From: Kitasatospora gansuensis
GTDB lineage: Bacteria > Actinomycetota > Actinomycetes > Streptomycetales > Streptomycetaceae
Direction of reading: 5' to 3'
Length of the DNA: 64,000 nucleotides
Assembly: GCF_014203705.1 (NCBI RefSeq)
Contig: NZ_JACHJR010000001.1
Coordinates: forward strand, 6,510,001-6,574,000
The notes under the pieces were generated by a model. That model had not been told where the DNA came from. It was given only the letters and a program-made list of their open reading frames with translations, and did not search any database. Below, in pieces: positions 1 through 8,126 of this stretch; position 1 is the stretch's first letter; each line of letters begins with the position of its first letter. Both the position numbers and the translations under genes were made by a program.

Positions 1-183
1 CCCCAGCCACCGTCGTCCCACACGCGATCGGTACGGGAGGTGCGGCCGGGCCAGTGAGTTTCCTGGTCGGCGGTGTGCCGAGCTGACGGACTGTGGTCCG
101 AGTCGTGGAACGGCCGCCGGTGCTCGGGGGGTGGCGGGGGAGGATGGGGGAGACCCCGAGATGAGCCCGGCGTGGAGGACCCT

Positions 184-1422
184 GTGACGGTTGTCGAGAT
201 TCCTGGATCGAAGTCGGTGACGGCGCGTGCGCTGTTCCTGGCCGCTGCGGCGGAGGGGACCACCAGACTCCGCAGGCCGCTGCACTCGGACGACACCGAG
301 GGCTTCGCCGAGGGGCTGGCCAAGCTCGGGTACGCGGTGGCGGCCGAGGGCCAGGACTGGGTGATCGAGGGACGGCCGCAGGGACCGGCCAACGACGCCG
401 ACGTGTACTGCCGGGACGGGGCGACCACGGCGCGGTTCCTGCCGGCGCTGGCGGCGGCGGGTCACGGGGAGTTCCGGTTCGACGCCTCGGCGCAGATGCG
501 GCGGCGGCCGGTCGGCCCGCTGACCGGGGCGCTGCGCGAGCTCGGCGTCGAGCTGGTGCACGAGGAGCAGGAGGGCCACCACCCGCTGCGGATCAGCGCG
601 AAGGGGGTCCGGGGCGGTGAGCTGACGCTCGACGCGGGGCTGTCCTCGCAGTACCTGACGGCGCTGCTGCTGCTCGGCCCGCTGACCCAGCGGGGGCTGC
701 GGATCACCGTGACCGACCTGGTCTCGGTGCCGTACGTCGAGATCACGCTGGCGATGATGCGCAGCTTCGGGGTGGAGGCGCGGCGCGAGGGCAAGGTCTT
801 CGTGGTGCCGCCGGGCGGCTACACGGCGGTCGAGTACCCGGTCGAGCCGGATGCCTCGACGGCCAGCTACGTGTTCGCGGCGGCCGCCCTGACGGGCCGT
901 GAGGTGACCGTCCCCGGCCTCGGGGCCGGTGCGCTCCAGGGTGACCTGCGCTTCGTGGACGTGCTGGAGCGGATGGGCGCGACGGTGCGGATCGGTGCGG
1001 ACGCGGTCACCGTCACCGGCGCCGAGGGCGGCCGGCTGCGCGGGCTGACGGTGAACATGCGGGACATCTCCGACACCATGCCCACGCTCGCCGCGATCGC
1101 GCCGTTCGCCGACGGCCCGGTGCGGATCGAGGACGTCTACAACACCCGGGTCAAGGAGTGCGACCGCTTGGAGGCCTGCGCGGAGAACCTGCGCCGCCAG
1201 GGCATCACGGTGGAGACCGGCCGGGACTGGATCGAGATCCAGCCGGGCACCCCGCGGGCGGCGGAGATCGCCACCCACGGGGACCACCGGATGGTGATGT
1301 CGTTCGCGGTCGCGGGCCTGCGCACCCCGGGCACCACCTTCGACGACCCGGGCTGCGTGCGGAAGACCTTCCCGGCGTTCCACCAGGAGTTCGCGAAGCT
1401 GCGCGAGACCTGGGGCGTCTGA
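184..1422 (+). CDS. aroA: EPSP synthase (3-phosphoshikimate 1-carboxyvinyltransferase), probable paralogue
   Basis: Cytoplasmic shikimate-pathway enzyme joining PEP to shikimate-3-phosphate; 412 aa, slightly short for the family (about 430). GTG 184 is chosen because GGAGG lies at 174-178 and the protein then begins directly with MTVVEIPGSKS, the conserved PEP/S3P-binding GSKS loop. Further family motifs are SSQYLTALLLL, ISDTMPTLAAIAPFADGP, RVKECDR (usually KESDR) and the terminal GDHRMVMSFAVAGLR and DDPGCVRKTFPAFH. The segment that reads GNAGTAMR in E. coli is here DGATTAR, which puts Ala at the Gly96 position. No shikimate-pathway neighbour is visible, so this may be a second copy rather than the housekeeping gene. 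It converges on the membrane-protein gene at 1473. Confidence 0.9.
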   Translation: MTVVEIPGSKSVTARALFLAAAAEGTTRLRRPLHSDDTEGFAEGLAKLGYAVAAEGQDWVIEGRPQGPANDADVYCRDGATTARFLPALAAAGHGEFRFDASAQMRRRPVGPLTGALRELGVELVHEEQEGHHPLRISAKGVRGGELTLDAGLSSQYLTALLLLGPLTQRGLRITVTDLVSVPYVEITLAMMRSFGVEARREGKVFVVPPGGYTAVEYPVEPDASTASYVFAAAALTGREVTVPGLGAGALQGDLRFVDVLERMGATVRIGADAVTVTGAEGGRLRGLTVNMRDISDTMPTLAAIAPFADGPVRIEDVYNTRVKECDRLEACAENLRRQGITVETGRDWIEIQPGTPRAAEIATHGDHRMVMSFAVAGLRTPGTTFDDPGCVRKTFPAFHQEFAKLRETWGV

Positions 1423-1468
1423 CCCGGGGTCTGACCCGGGGTCTGACCCGGGGTCTGACCCGGCGTCA
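1421..1468. repeat. Four tandem 12-bp units, each a small palindrome, between convergent genes
   Basis: GACCCGGGGTCT is repeated exactly three times (1421-1456), followed by a diverged copy GACCCGGCGTCA. Each GACCCGGGGTC is itself a dyad with 5-bp arms around one central base. The array starts inside the aroA stop codon and ends 4 bp before the convergent gene's stop. It could form alternative short hairpins acting as a bidirectional terminator, but there is no T-tract. Confidence 0.7.
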
Positions 1469-1472
1469 GGCC

Positions 1473-2120
1473 CTACGCCTCGACCGGCCGGAGCTTGCGC
1501 GAGACCTTCGTGCCGAGCCGGTCGAGGCCGACCACCAGTGCGGCCAGCGCGACGAACTCGACGGTCAGCTGGACCACCTGGAGCGACACCCAGCCGTAGC
1601 CCTTCTCGGACGGGTCGAGGAAGAAGTACGGGTACTTGTTGGGGAAGTCCGGGAAGACCGCGGCCCGGGTCAGCGTCACGGCCGCGTAGCCGAGCGGGAA
1701 GGTCAGCCAGAGCGGCAGGTCCTTCCAGCGCGAGGCGTTGCGCGGCTTGAGGCAGAGCCAGTCCGTGAGCACCAGCAGCGGCGTGACGTAGTGCAGGAAG
1801 AAGCTCGACCACTCCTGCCGCAGGTCGGCGCCGTCGACCAGGCCGGGCAGCGGGTTGACGCCCTTGTTCAGCAGGATGTGCGCGACCAGGCCGGTGATCG
1901 TGATGTACAGCGTCGCGGCGCCGCGCAGCCGGGGCGCGGGGGCGTCCACGGTGTTCCGCTTGACCATCCAGTAGACGGCGCCGATGTAGTAGCCGAGCAC
2001 GATGACGTTGCTCTCGACCGTGAAGTACACCAGCGAGCCGGTACTGAGGATCAGTCCGAGCCCGGCCGAGATCACCACGGCCAGGCGCCACCAGAGCGCC
2101 GGACGGGTCCAGACCGACAT
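1473..2120 (-). CDS. Pr6Pr-type integral membrane protein
   Basis: 215-aa polytopic membrane protein with about six hydrophobic segments. Features such as the motif after SNVIVLGYYIGAVYWM and the conserved HYVTPLLVLTDW and PLWLTFPLGYAA stretches fit the Pr6Pr family (FAR-17a/AIG1-like fold); its function is unknown. ATG 2120 is preferred over an upstream GTG at 2174 because MSVWTRPALWW leads directly into the first transmembrane helix. It stands alone between the convergent aroA and the response-regulator gene. Confidence 0.65.
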   Translation of the reverse strand: MSVWTRPALWWRLAVVISAGLGLILSTGSLVYFTVESNVIVLGYYIGAVYWMVKRNTVDAPAPRLRGAATLYITITGLVAHILLNKGVNPLPGLVDGADLRQEWSSFFLHYVTPLLVLTDWLCLKPRNASRWKDLPLWLTFPLGYAAVTLTRAAVFPDFPNKYPYFFLDPSEKGYGWVSLQVVQLTVEFVALAALVVGLDRLGTKVSRKLRPVEA

Positions 2121-2225
2121 GCGTTCACCAGTTCTTGTCGTACGGTTCGCCCCCCAGGGGCCCGGTCGCCGCACTCTACCCGTGGGTAGCCGGGGTGCGG
2201 AAGGAGATCCCCGGCAGGAGATCCG

Positions 2226-2870
2226 TCAGCCCGGCTGGACGAAGCCGGACTCGTACGCGGTGATCACCGCCTGGGTGCGGTCCCGGGCGCCGAGCTTGGC
2301 CAGCACGCTGCCGACGTGCGTCTTCACGGTCTCGGGGCTGACCACCAGCCGCTCGGCGATCTCGCCGTTGGTCAGCCCGGCGGCCATCAGCCGGAGCACC
2401 TGGCCCTCCCGTTCGGTGAGCCGGTCGGTCGGCGAGGGGCCGGTGGCGGGCGCCCGCCGTCCGGCGGCCAGCTGCCGGATGGCGTTCGGGAAGAGCAGCG
2501 AGTCGCCGTGCGCGACCAGCCGGACGGCCTGCACCATCTCCTCCGCCCGGGCCCGCTTGAGCAGGAAGCCGGCCGCCCCGGCGCGCAGCGCCTCGTACAC
2601 GTAGTCGTCGTTCTCGAAGGTGGTCACCACCAGCACCCGGGGCGCCGGGTCGAGGTCGGCCATCAGCTGTTCGGTGGCCCGGATGCCGTCGATCTGCGGC
2701 ATCCGGACGTCCATCAGCACCACGTCGGGCCGCAGCTCGCGCACCACCGGGATCACCTCGGCGCCGGTGGCCGCCTCACCCACCACGGTCAGGTCGGGTT
2801 CGGCGTCCAGGATGGCCCGCAGGCCCAGCCGGACCAGCCGCTCGTCGTCGGCGATCACCACACGGATCAT
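2226..2870 (-). CDS. NarL/FixJ-family response regulator
   Basis: 214-aa DNA-binding response regulator. The receiver domain (1-120) has the acidic pair D8-D9, phospho-acceptor D54 in VLMDVRMP, a T in VLVVTTF and the Lys in FLLKRA. A LuxR-type helix-turn-helix follows (about 150-210, LTEREGQVLRLMAAGLTNGEIAERLVV). ATG 2870 overlaps the histidine-kinase stop by ATGA, so the pair is translationally coupled and almost certainly cognate. The signal and targets cannot be read from the sequence. Confidence 0.93.
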   Translation of the reverse strand: MIRVVIADDERLVRLGLRAILDAEPDLTVVGEAATGAEVIPVVRELRPDVVLMDVRMPQIDGIRATEQLMADLDPAPRVLVVTTFENDDYVYEALRAGAAGFLLKRARAEEMVQAVRLVAHGDSLLFPNAIRQLAAGRRAPATGPSPTDRLTEREGQVLRLMAAGLTNGEIAERLVVSPETVKTHVGSVLAKLGARDRTQAVITAYESGFVQPG

Positions 2871-4081
2871 GACTGTTGCTCCCCCTCGATCGGCAGCCGG
2901 GCGGCCAGTCGCCACCGGCCGTCCCCGGTCGGTCCGGCCTGGCACTCGCCGTTCAGCACGGCGGCCCGCTCGGCCATCCCGCGCAGGCCCCGGCCACCGC
3001 CGGGACGGCTCGGCCGGTCGGCACCGACCGGGTTGCTCAACTCCAACTCCAGTACTCCACCGGTCAGTTCGAGCCGGAGTGCGGCGGGCACCTGCCCGGC
3101 GTGCCGGAGCACGTTGGTCAGACCCTCCTGGACGATCCGGTACGCGGCCCGGGAGACCTCGCCGGGCAGCGCGGTCAGGCCCGGGCCCGACCGGGTCTCG
3201 ACCGGCACCCCGGCCAGCTCCAACTGACGGAGCAGGGTGTCCAGTTCAGCCAGGGTCGGGCCGGTGGCCGGGTCGGCGGGCTGGTCCTCGCGGAGCAGGC
3301 CGAGCACGGTGTCCAGTTCGGCGACGGCGATCCTGGCGGTCTCCTCGATCGCCGCCAGCGCCTCCGCGACGAACTCCGGGCTGCTCGCCAGCACCCGCCC
3401 GGCGGCTGCCGCCTGGATGCCGACCGCGCTCAGCGCGTGCCCGACCGAGTCGTGCAACTCCCGTGCCAGCCGGTTGCGTTGGGCCAGTTCGAGGGACCTG
3501 CGCTCGGCAGCCGCCAGCTTCTCGGCCGGGGTCGGGCCGAGCAGGGCAGGGGCGGTCCTGGCCAGCCAGGCCCCGGCGGCGGCGTTGCCGAGCACGGGCA
3601 GCACGGCCAAGCCGAGCGCGAGCAGCGGCAGCGGTATCCGGGCGCCGCCGAACCAGAGGTCGAGCAGCCTTTCGGAGGGGAAGAACAGCACAGTCACCAC
3701 CGCGGGCGGCACCGACAGCGACACGCCGGCCACGATCCCGCCGAGCAGCAGGTGCTGGACGTACCAGGCGGCGGTGCGCCGCCGGGCGGCCCAGCTCTGC
3801 GACGGGGTGGTCGCCAACTCCGTTGCCCCGCCGAGGCCGAGCGCCCGGGCGGCGGTGCTCTCCAGCACCCGCACCATCGGGACCAGCGCGGTGACGGCGG
3901 CCATCGGCAGCGCCAGCGCCAGCGCGGCGAACTGCAGCAGCACGTTCTCCTGCGGACTGCGATCCCCGGTCTGCGAGGACAGCAGGACCAGCGAGAGCAT
4001 CCAGTACGGCATCAACAGCGCCCCGCCGAGCACCAGGTGGACCCAGCGCAGGGCCGCTCTGCGCCCGATCAGTGCACTCAT
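2867..4081 (-). CDS. Sensor histidine kinase (HisKA_3 / HATPase_c)
   Basis: 404-aa membrane kinase. The N-terminal half has about five to six hydrophobic segments and no clear extracellular sensor domain. The HisKA_3 dimerisation helix carries the phospho-acceptor in ARELHDSVGHALS, and the C-terminal ATPase has the N-box EGLTNVLRHA and the G-box GGGRGLRGMAERA. Its start overlaps the stop of the upstream membrane-protein gene by ATGA, and its stop overlaps the response regulator the same way, forming a tight three-gene operon. The upstream partner may contribute the sensing function. Confidence 0.92.
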   Translation of the reverse strand: MSALIGRRAALRWVHLVLGGALLMPYWMLSLVLLSSQTGDRSPQENVLLQFAALALALPMAAVTALVPMVRVLESTAARALGLGGATELATTPSQSWAARRRTAAWYVQHLLLGGIVAGVSLSVPPAVVTVLFFPSERLLDLWFGGARIPLPLLALGLAVLPVLGNAAAGAWLARTAPALLGPTPAEKLAAAERRSLELAQRNRLARELHDSVGHALSAVGIQAAAAGRVLASSPEFVAEALAAIEETARIAVAELDTVLGLLREDQPADPATGPTLAELDTLLRQLELAGVPVETRSGPGLTALPGEVSRAAYRIVQEGLTNVLRHAGQVPAALRLELTGGVLELELSNPVGADRPSRPGGGRGLRGMAERAAVLNGECQAGPTGDGRWRLAARLPIEGEQQS

Positions 4082-5061
4082 CCGGCTGACTCTACGTCAG
4101 CCCGGACGGATGCGTGTTCGAGCAGTGCGACCGCGCCGACCACCAGCAGCAACAGGCCCGCGCCGGCCTGCCCGACGCTCACCAGCGAGGCGGCCGGCGG
4201 GACGGCGTCCGCCGCGCTCGGCAGCTCGGTCCGCAGGCCGTCCGCGAACAACGTCCAGGCGCCCCAGGCGAACACCGAGCCGGCCGCCAGCCAGGCGGTC
4301 AGCAGGGTGGGCCTGAGCGGCCGGTCGGGGCCGAGCCGGAAGGCCAGCCGGAGGAAGGCCGCGCCGGCCGCGAGCAGCAGTACGGCGGTGACGCCCGCGA
4401 TGATCCGCTGCGGCCGCTGCGGCCCGTCCGCGAAGGAGAGCGGCAGGCCGGAGTCGCCGCCCAGCGCCCAGTACAGCTTGGCGGCCGCGACCGGCAGCGC
4501 GAGTCCGGCTGCCACGCAGCTCAGCACCTGCTGGAGCCGGAGGGTGGCGGTGCGCGGCAGATCGCCGATCCGGCTGCCGAGCAGGACGGCCCAGCGCTCC
4601 CGGGCGTGCAGCACGAAACCGGCGATCAGGGCCAGCCCCTGGAGCACGAAGCCGCCGTAGACCAGCACGAACACCCAGGGGTCCAGCCACCCCTGCTGGG
4701 CGGCCGGGGGCTCGTCGCCGAGCACCAGCTGCGCGCCGAAGATCAGCGGCAGCTCGAGCACGATGCTGCCGAGCAGTCCGGTGGCCACCCACATCGGGAA
4801 GACCAGCAGTCCGACCGGCACCCGTCGGCCCCAGGGGCGGACGAAGGCGAGCGCGAGCAGCAGGGCGACGGCGTCCATCCCGAAGGTGACCAGGTTGGCC
4901 ACCCAGAGCGCGTCGGCGTCGATCGAGAGGTCGGCCTCGCCGGTGAAGCCGACCGTACTGCCACACAGCCAGAGCAGTTTGAGGGTCAGATAGGGCAGCG
5001 TCGCCACGACGGCGACGGCGCACAGGCCACGGCGAAGGGCGCCGGAAGAGGTGAGGTCCAT
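4078..5061 (-). CDS. Polytopic membrane protein, first gene of the two-component operon
   Basis: 327 aa with about eight hydrophobic segments and no recognised catalytic motif. I do not recognise the family. It is the first gene of a minus-strand operon and ends in an ATGA overlap with the histidine kinase. Such strict coupling suggests an accessory sensor, a signal-related membrane component or a target of the system. The 155-bp palindrome at 5144-5298 lies just upstream of its start. Confidence 0.75.
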   Translation of the reverse strand: MDLTSSGALRRGLCAVAVVATLPYLTLKLLWLCGSTVGFTGEADLSIDADALWVANLVTFGMDAVALLLALAFVRPWGRRVPVGLLVFPMWVATGLLGSIVLELPLIFGAQLVLGDEPPAAQQGWLDPWVFVLVYGGFVLQGLALIAGFVLHARERWAVLLGSRIGDLPRTATLRLQQVLSCVAAGLALPVAAAKLYWALGGDSGLPLSFADGPQRPQRIIAGVTAVLLLAAGAAFLRLAFRLGPDRPLRPTLLTAWLAAGSVFAWGAWTLFADGLRTELPSAADAVPPAASLVSVGQAGAGLLLLVVGAVALLEHASVRADVESAG

Positions 5062-5143
5062 GCCTCGACCCTCTCGCCCGGCGCCCCTGTCCCACGTCCA
5101 CCGTGGTCACGAACCCACTCCCCCTGGCGGGGGAAATTGGGGC

Positions 5144-5298
5144 CTGTCTGACCATTCCCGCCGGGGCCGGCCGGCCCGCCCGGCACGCACGCCGCACGGC
5201 CGAAACGCCCAAGTAGCTCCGCTACGAGGGCGTCCCGGCCGCACGCCGAGCGCACGCACCGAACGACCCGGCCTGATCCGACGCGAATGATCAGACAG
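5144..5298. repeat. 155-bp imperfect palindrome (MITE-like or large hairpin)
   Basis: The outer arms CTGTCTGACCATTC (5144-5157) and GAATGATCAGACAG (5285-5298) pair at 13 of 14 positions. The centre GTAGC-TCC-GCTAC (5213-5225) pairs perfectly, and the flanking CGGCCGaaACGCCCaaGTAGC matches the opposite arm at most positions. It fills most of the gap between the divergently placed operon start at 5061 and the fprA stop at 5304. The structure fits a dispersed palindromic element better than a simple terminator. Confidence 0.65.
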
Positions 5299-5303
5299 AC
5301 CCC

Positions 5304-6680
5304 CTACTCCTGAGGGAGCGTCACCCCGCTGGCGCGGAGCATCTCGGCGCGCTCGACCACCTTGACCCGCTCGCGGTCCTGCGGCTCGCCGAGCGCCCGC
5401 TCGTACGCGTCCAGCAGCTTCCAGCCGGGCCAGGTGGTGTAGTTGACGCCGGTCCCGTCCAGGAAGGAGACGATCGCGTCCTGCTCCGGGGCCTCCGGGG
5501 CGCGCAGCGCGTCGTTCCGGAAGTCCTCGATCAGGCAGGCCACGGTCTCGTTGGCGTCGCCCTTGGTGTGGCCGATCAGGCCGACCGGGCCGCGCTTGAT
5601 CCAGCCGGTGACGTAGGTGGAGGGCAGGTGCTGCCCGCCCTCGATCACCCGGCCCGCCTGGTGCGGGACGGTGCCCGAGAGGGTGTCGAACGGCAGCTTG
5701 GGCAGCTCCTGGGAGAGGTAGCCGACCGCGCGGTAGACCGACTGGATGTCCCAGTCCTGGTAGTTGCCGGTGCCCTTGACGTTGCCGGTGCCGTCCAGCT
5801 CGGTGCGCTCGGTGCGCAGGCCGACCACCCGGCCGTCCTCGCCGAGCACCTCGACCGGCGACTCGAAGAAGTGCAGGAACAGCTTGTGCGGGCGGTCGCC
5901 GATGTCGCGGATCGCCCAGTTCTCCAGGGTGGAGGCGACCATGTCGGCCTGCTTGTTGCCCCGGCGGGTGGCGATGCTGCCGTCGTCGTAGTCGATGTCC
6001 TCGGGGTTGACGATCACCTCGATGGTGGGGGAGTGGTCGAGCTCGCGCAGCTCCATCGGGCTGAACTTCGCCTGCGCCGGGCCGCGGCGGCCGAAGACGT
6101 GGATCTCCACCGCCTTGTTGGCGGCCAGACCGGCGTGGACGTTCGGCGGGATCTCGGTGGGCAGCAGCTCGTCGGCGGTCTTGGCCAGGATCCGCGCCAC
6201 GTCGAGGGCGACGTTGCCGACGCCGAGCACGGCGACCTTCTCGGCCTCCAAGGGCCAGGTCCGCGGGACGTCCGGGTGGCCGTCGTACCAGGAGACGAAG
6301 TCGGCCGCGCCGTAGGAGCCGTCCAGCTCGATGCCGGGGATGTCCAGCGCGCGGTCGGCGTCGGCGCCGGTGGAGAAGACCACGGCGTCGTAGAACCGGT
6401 GCAGGTCGTCCAGGGTGAGGTCGGTGCCGTAGTCGACGTTGCCGAACAGGCGGATCTGCGGCTTGTCGAGCACCTGGTTCAGCGCGGTCACGATGCCCTT
6501 GATCCGGGGGTGGTCGGGGGCGACGCCGTACCGGATCAGACCGAAGGGGGCAGGCATCCGCTCGAACAGGTCGATCGAGACCCCGGGTTCGGTGGCGACC
6601 TCGGACTTCAGCAGCGCGTCGGCGGCGTAGATGCCGGCGGGACCGGCTCCGACTATGGCCACTCGGATGGGGCGAGGCAT
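5304..6680 (-). CDS. fprA: Ferredoxin/flavodoxin--NADP+ reductase, FprA type
   Basis: 458-aa flavoprotein of the adrenodoxin-reductase/FprA family, passing electrons between NADPH and ferredoxins, for example to cytochromes P450 or desaturases. The FAD Rossmann motif is IRVAIVGAGPAGIYAADAL at the N-terminus, NADPH binding is VAVLGVGNVALDVARIL, and the family signatures FGLIRYGVAPDHP, FGRRGPAQAKFSP and GWIKRGPVGLIGHTKGDA are present. AAGG directly abuts a first ATG at 6689, so the second ATG at 6680 (9-nt spacer) is the better start. No ferredoxin gene is adjacent. Confidence 0.93.
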   Translation of the reverse strand: MPRPIRVAIVGAGPAGIYAADALLKSEVATEPGVSIDLFERMPAPFGLIRYGVAPDHPRIKGIVTALNQVLDKPQIRLFGNVDYGTDLTLDDLHRFYDAVVFSTGADADRALDIPGIELDGSYGAADFVSWYDGHPDVPRTWPLEAEKVAVLGVGNVALDVARILAKTADELLPTEIPPNVHAGLAANKAVEIHVFGRRGPAQAKFSPMELRELDHSPTIEVIVNPEDIDYDDGSIATRRGNKQADMVASTLENWAIRDIGDRPHKLFLHFFESPVEVLGEDGRVVGLRTERTELDGTGNVKGTGNYQDWDIQSVYRAVGYLSQELPKLPFDTLSGTVPHQAGRVIEGGQHLPSTYVTGWIKRGPVGLIGHTKGDANETVACLIEDFRNDALRAPEAPEQDAIVSFLDGTGVNYTTWPGWKLLDAYERALGEPQDRERVKVVERAEMLRASGVTLPQE

Positions 6681-6815
6681 GCGGTGCATCCTTCGGCTGG
6701 GCAGCGGTTATCCGCCAGGGTGACTGGCGGCTCCCGGTTAGGCTACCCTTTCCGAGCTTATGACCCCATAGGGATGATCTATGCCTGGCCGGGAACCGCT
6801 CAGCCACCACGGGGC

Positions 6816-8126
6816 TCAAGACCGGACGGCCGCCACCAGCGCGTCCACCTCCTGCACCGTGTTGTACAGCGCCAGCGAGGCTCGCACCGCCGCCGCCACC
6901 CCGAACGACCGCAGGGCGGGCTGCGCGCAGTGGTGCCCGGCCCGGACGGCGATGCCCTGCAGGTCGAGGGAGCGGGCCAGTTCGGCCGGGTCCGTCCCGG
7001 CCAGCAGGAAGGTCAGCACCCCGATCTTCCCCGGCGCGGTGCCGATCAGCCTGATCCCTGGGACGCCCGCGAGCGCGGACATCGCGTACGCGGTGAGCTG
7101 CTCCTCGTGGCGCGCGGCGGCCTGCCGGTCCAGCCCGGCCAGGAAGTCCAGCGCCGCGCGCAGCCCGGCCACCCCGGCGATGTGGCCGGTCCCCGCCTCC
7201 AGCCGGTGCGGCACCGGCGCGTAGGTGTTCCCCTCGAACCGGACCGACTCGATCATGTTGCCGCCGCCCTGCCACGGCGGCATCGCCTCCAGCAGCTCGC
7301 GCTTGCCGTAGAGCACGCCGATCCCGGTGGGGGCGAAGATCTTGTGCCCGGAGAACACGTAGAAGTCGGCGTCCAGCGCGCTGACGTCCACCGGGAAGTG
7401 GCTCACCGCCTGCGCGCCGTCCACCAGCACCCGGGCCCCGTACCGGTGCGCCAGCGCGGTCATCTCCGCCACCGGCGGGACGGTGCCCAGCACGTTGGCG
7501 GCGTGGGTCAGCGCCACCAGCCTGGTACGGGAGCCCAGCAGGTCCCGGTACGCGTCCCGGTCCAGCTGCCCGTCGGGGAGCAGCGGGATCGGGCGGACCC
7601 GGGCCCGGCGCTCCGCCGCGATCAGCTGCCAGGGCACCAGGTTGGAGTGGTGCTCGGCCGCCGAGACCAGGATCTCGTCGCCCAGGCCGAGGTTGGCCCG
7701 CCCCCAGCTCTGCGCCACCAGGTTGACCCCCTCGGTGGCGCCCCGGACGAAGACGATCTGCTCGGGACCGGGCGCCCCGAGCAGCCGGGCCGCGGCCGCC
7801 CGGCCACCCTCGTACTGCTCGGTGGCCTGCCGGGCCAGGGCGTGCGCGCCCCGGTGCACGTTGGAGCTGCCCGAGGTGTAGTGCTCGGCGACCGCCTCGG
7901 CCACCTGCCGGGGCTTGAGCGTGGTGGCCGCGTTGTCCAGCCAGATCAGCGGACGGCCGTTCACCTCCCGGTGCAGCTGCGGGAATTCGCGTCGGACGGC
8001 CTCGACGTCGAACCCGGTGGGCGGCGGTGCCGGGATCGGCGGCCGGGGCGGTTCGGCGAGCCAGTACCGCTGCCCGGCCACCGCGTGGCCGAGCGCGGCG
8101 GGCGGCCTGAGGTCAGGAGTAGTCAT
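6816..8126 (-). CDS. SufS-like cysteine desulfurase, family 2 encapsulin cargo
   Basis: 436-aa PLP-dependent group II cysteine desulfurase converting Cys to Ala plus enzyme-bound persulfide. PLP lysine K262 lies in FSGHKIFAPTGIG and catalytic C400 in RAGHHCAQPALRSFG. The fold proper starts at about residue 38 (FDVEAVRREFPQL). The preceding 38 residues are Pro/Ala-rich and probably disordered, a plausible cargo-loading extension that ordinary SufS lacks. The gene starts 14 bp inside the encapsulin-shell gene, so shell and cargo are translationally coupled. No SufE/SufU or Fe-S assembly genes are nearby, which argues for sulfur handling inside the compartment rather than general Fe-S assembly. 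Confidence 0.88.
   Translation of the reverse strand: MTTPDLRPPAALGHAVAGQRYWLAEPPRPPIPAPPPTGFDVEAVRREFPQLHREVNGRPLIWLDNAATTLKPRQVAEAVAEHYTSGSSNVHRGAHALARQATEQYEGGRAAAARLLGAPGPEQIVFVRGATEGVNLVAQSWGRANLGLGDEILVSAAEHHSNLVPWQLIAAERRARVRPIPLLPDGQLDRDAYRDLLGSRTRLVALTHAANVLGTVPPVAEMTALAHRYGARVLVDGAQAVSHFPVDVSALDADFYVFSGHKIFAPTGIGVLYGKRELLEAMPPWQGGGNMIESVRFEGNTYAPVPHRLEAGTGHIAGVAGLRAALDFLAGLDRQAAARHEEQLTAYAMSALAGVPGIRLIGTAPGKIGVLTFLLAGTDPAELARSLDLQGIAVRAGHHCAQPALRSFGVAAAVRASLALYNTVQEVDALVAAVRS

Noticed and set aside
1..183. Upstream gene end or start before aroA
   Set aside because: Short frames only; an in-frame extension of aroA to position 73 is Gly/Arg-rich and precedes the GGAGG-GTG start, so it was not counted as coding.
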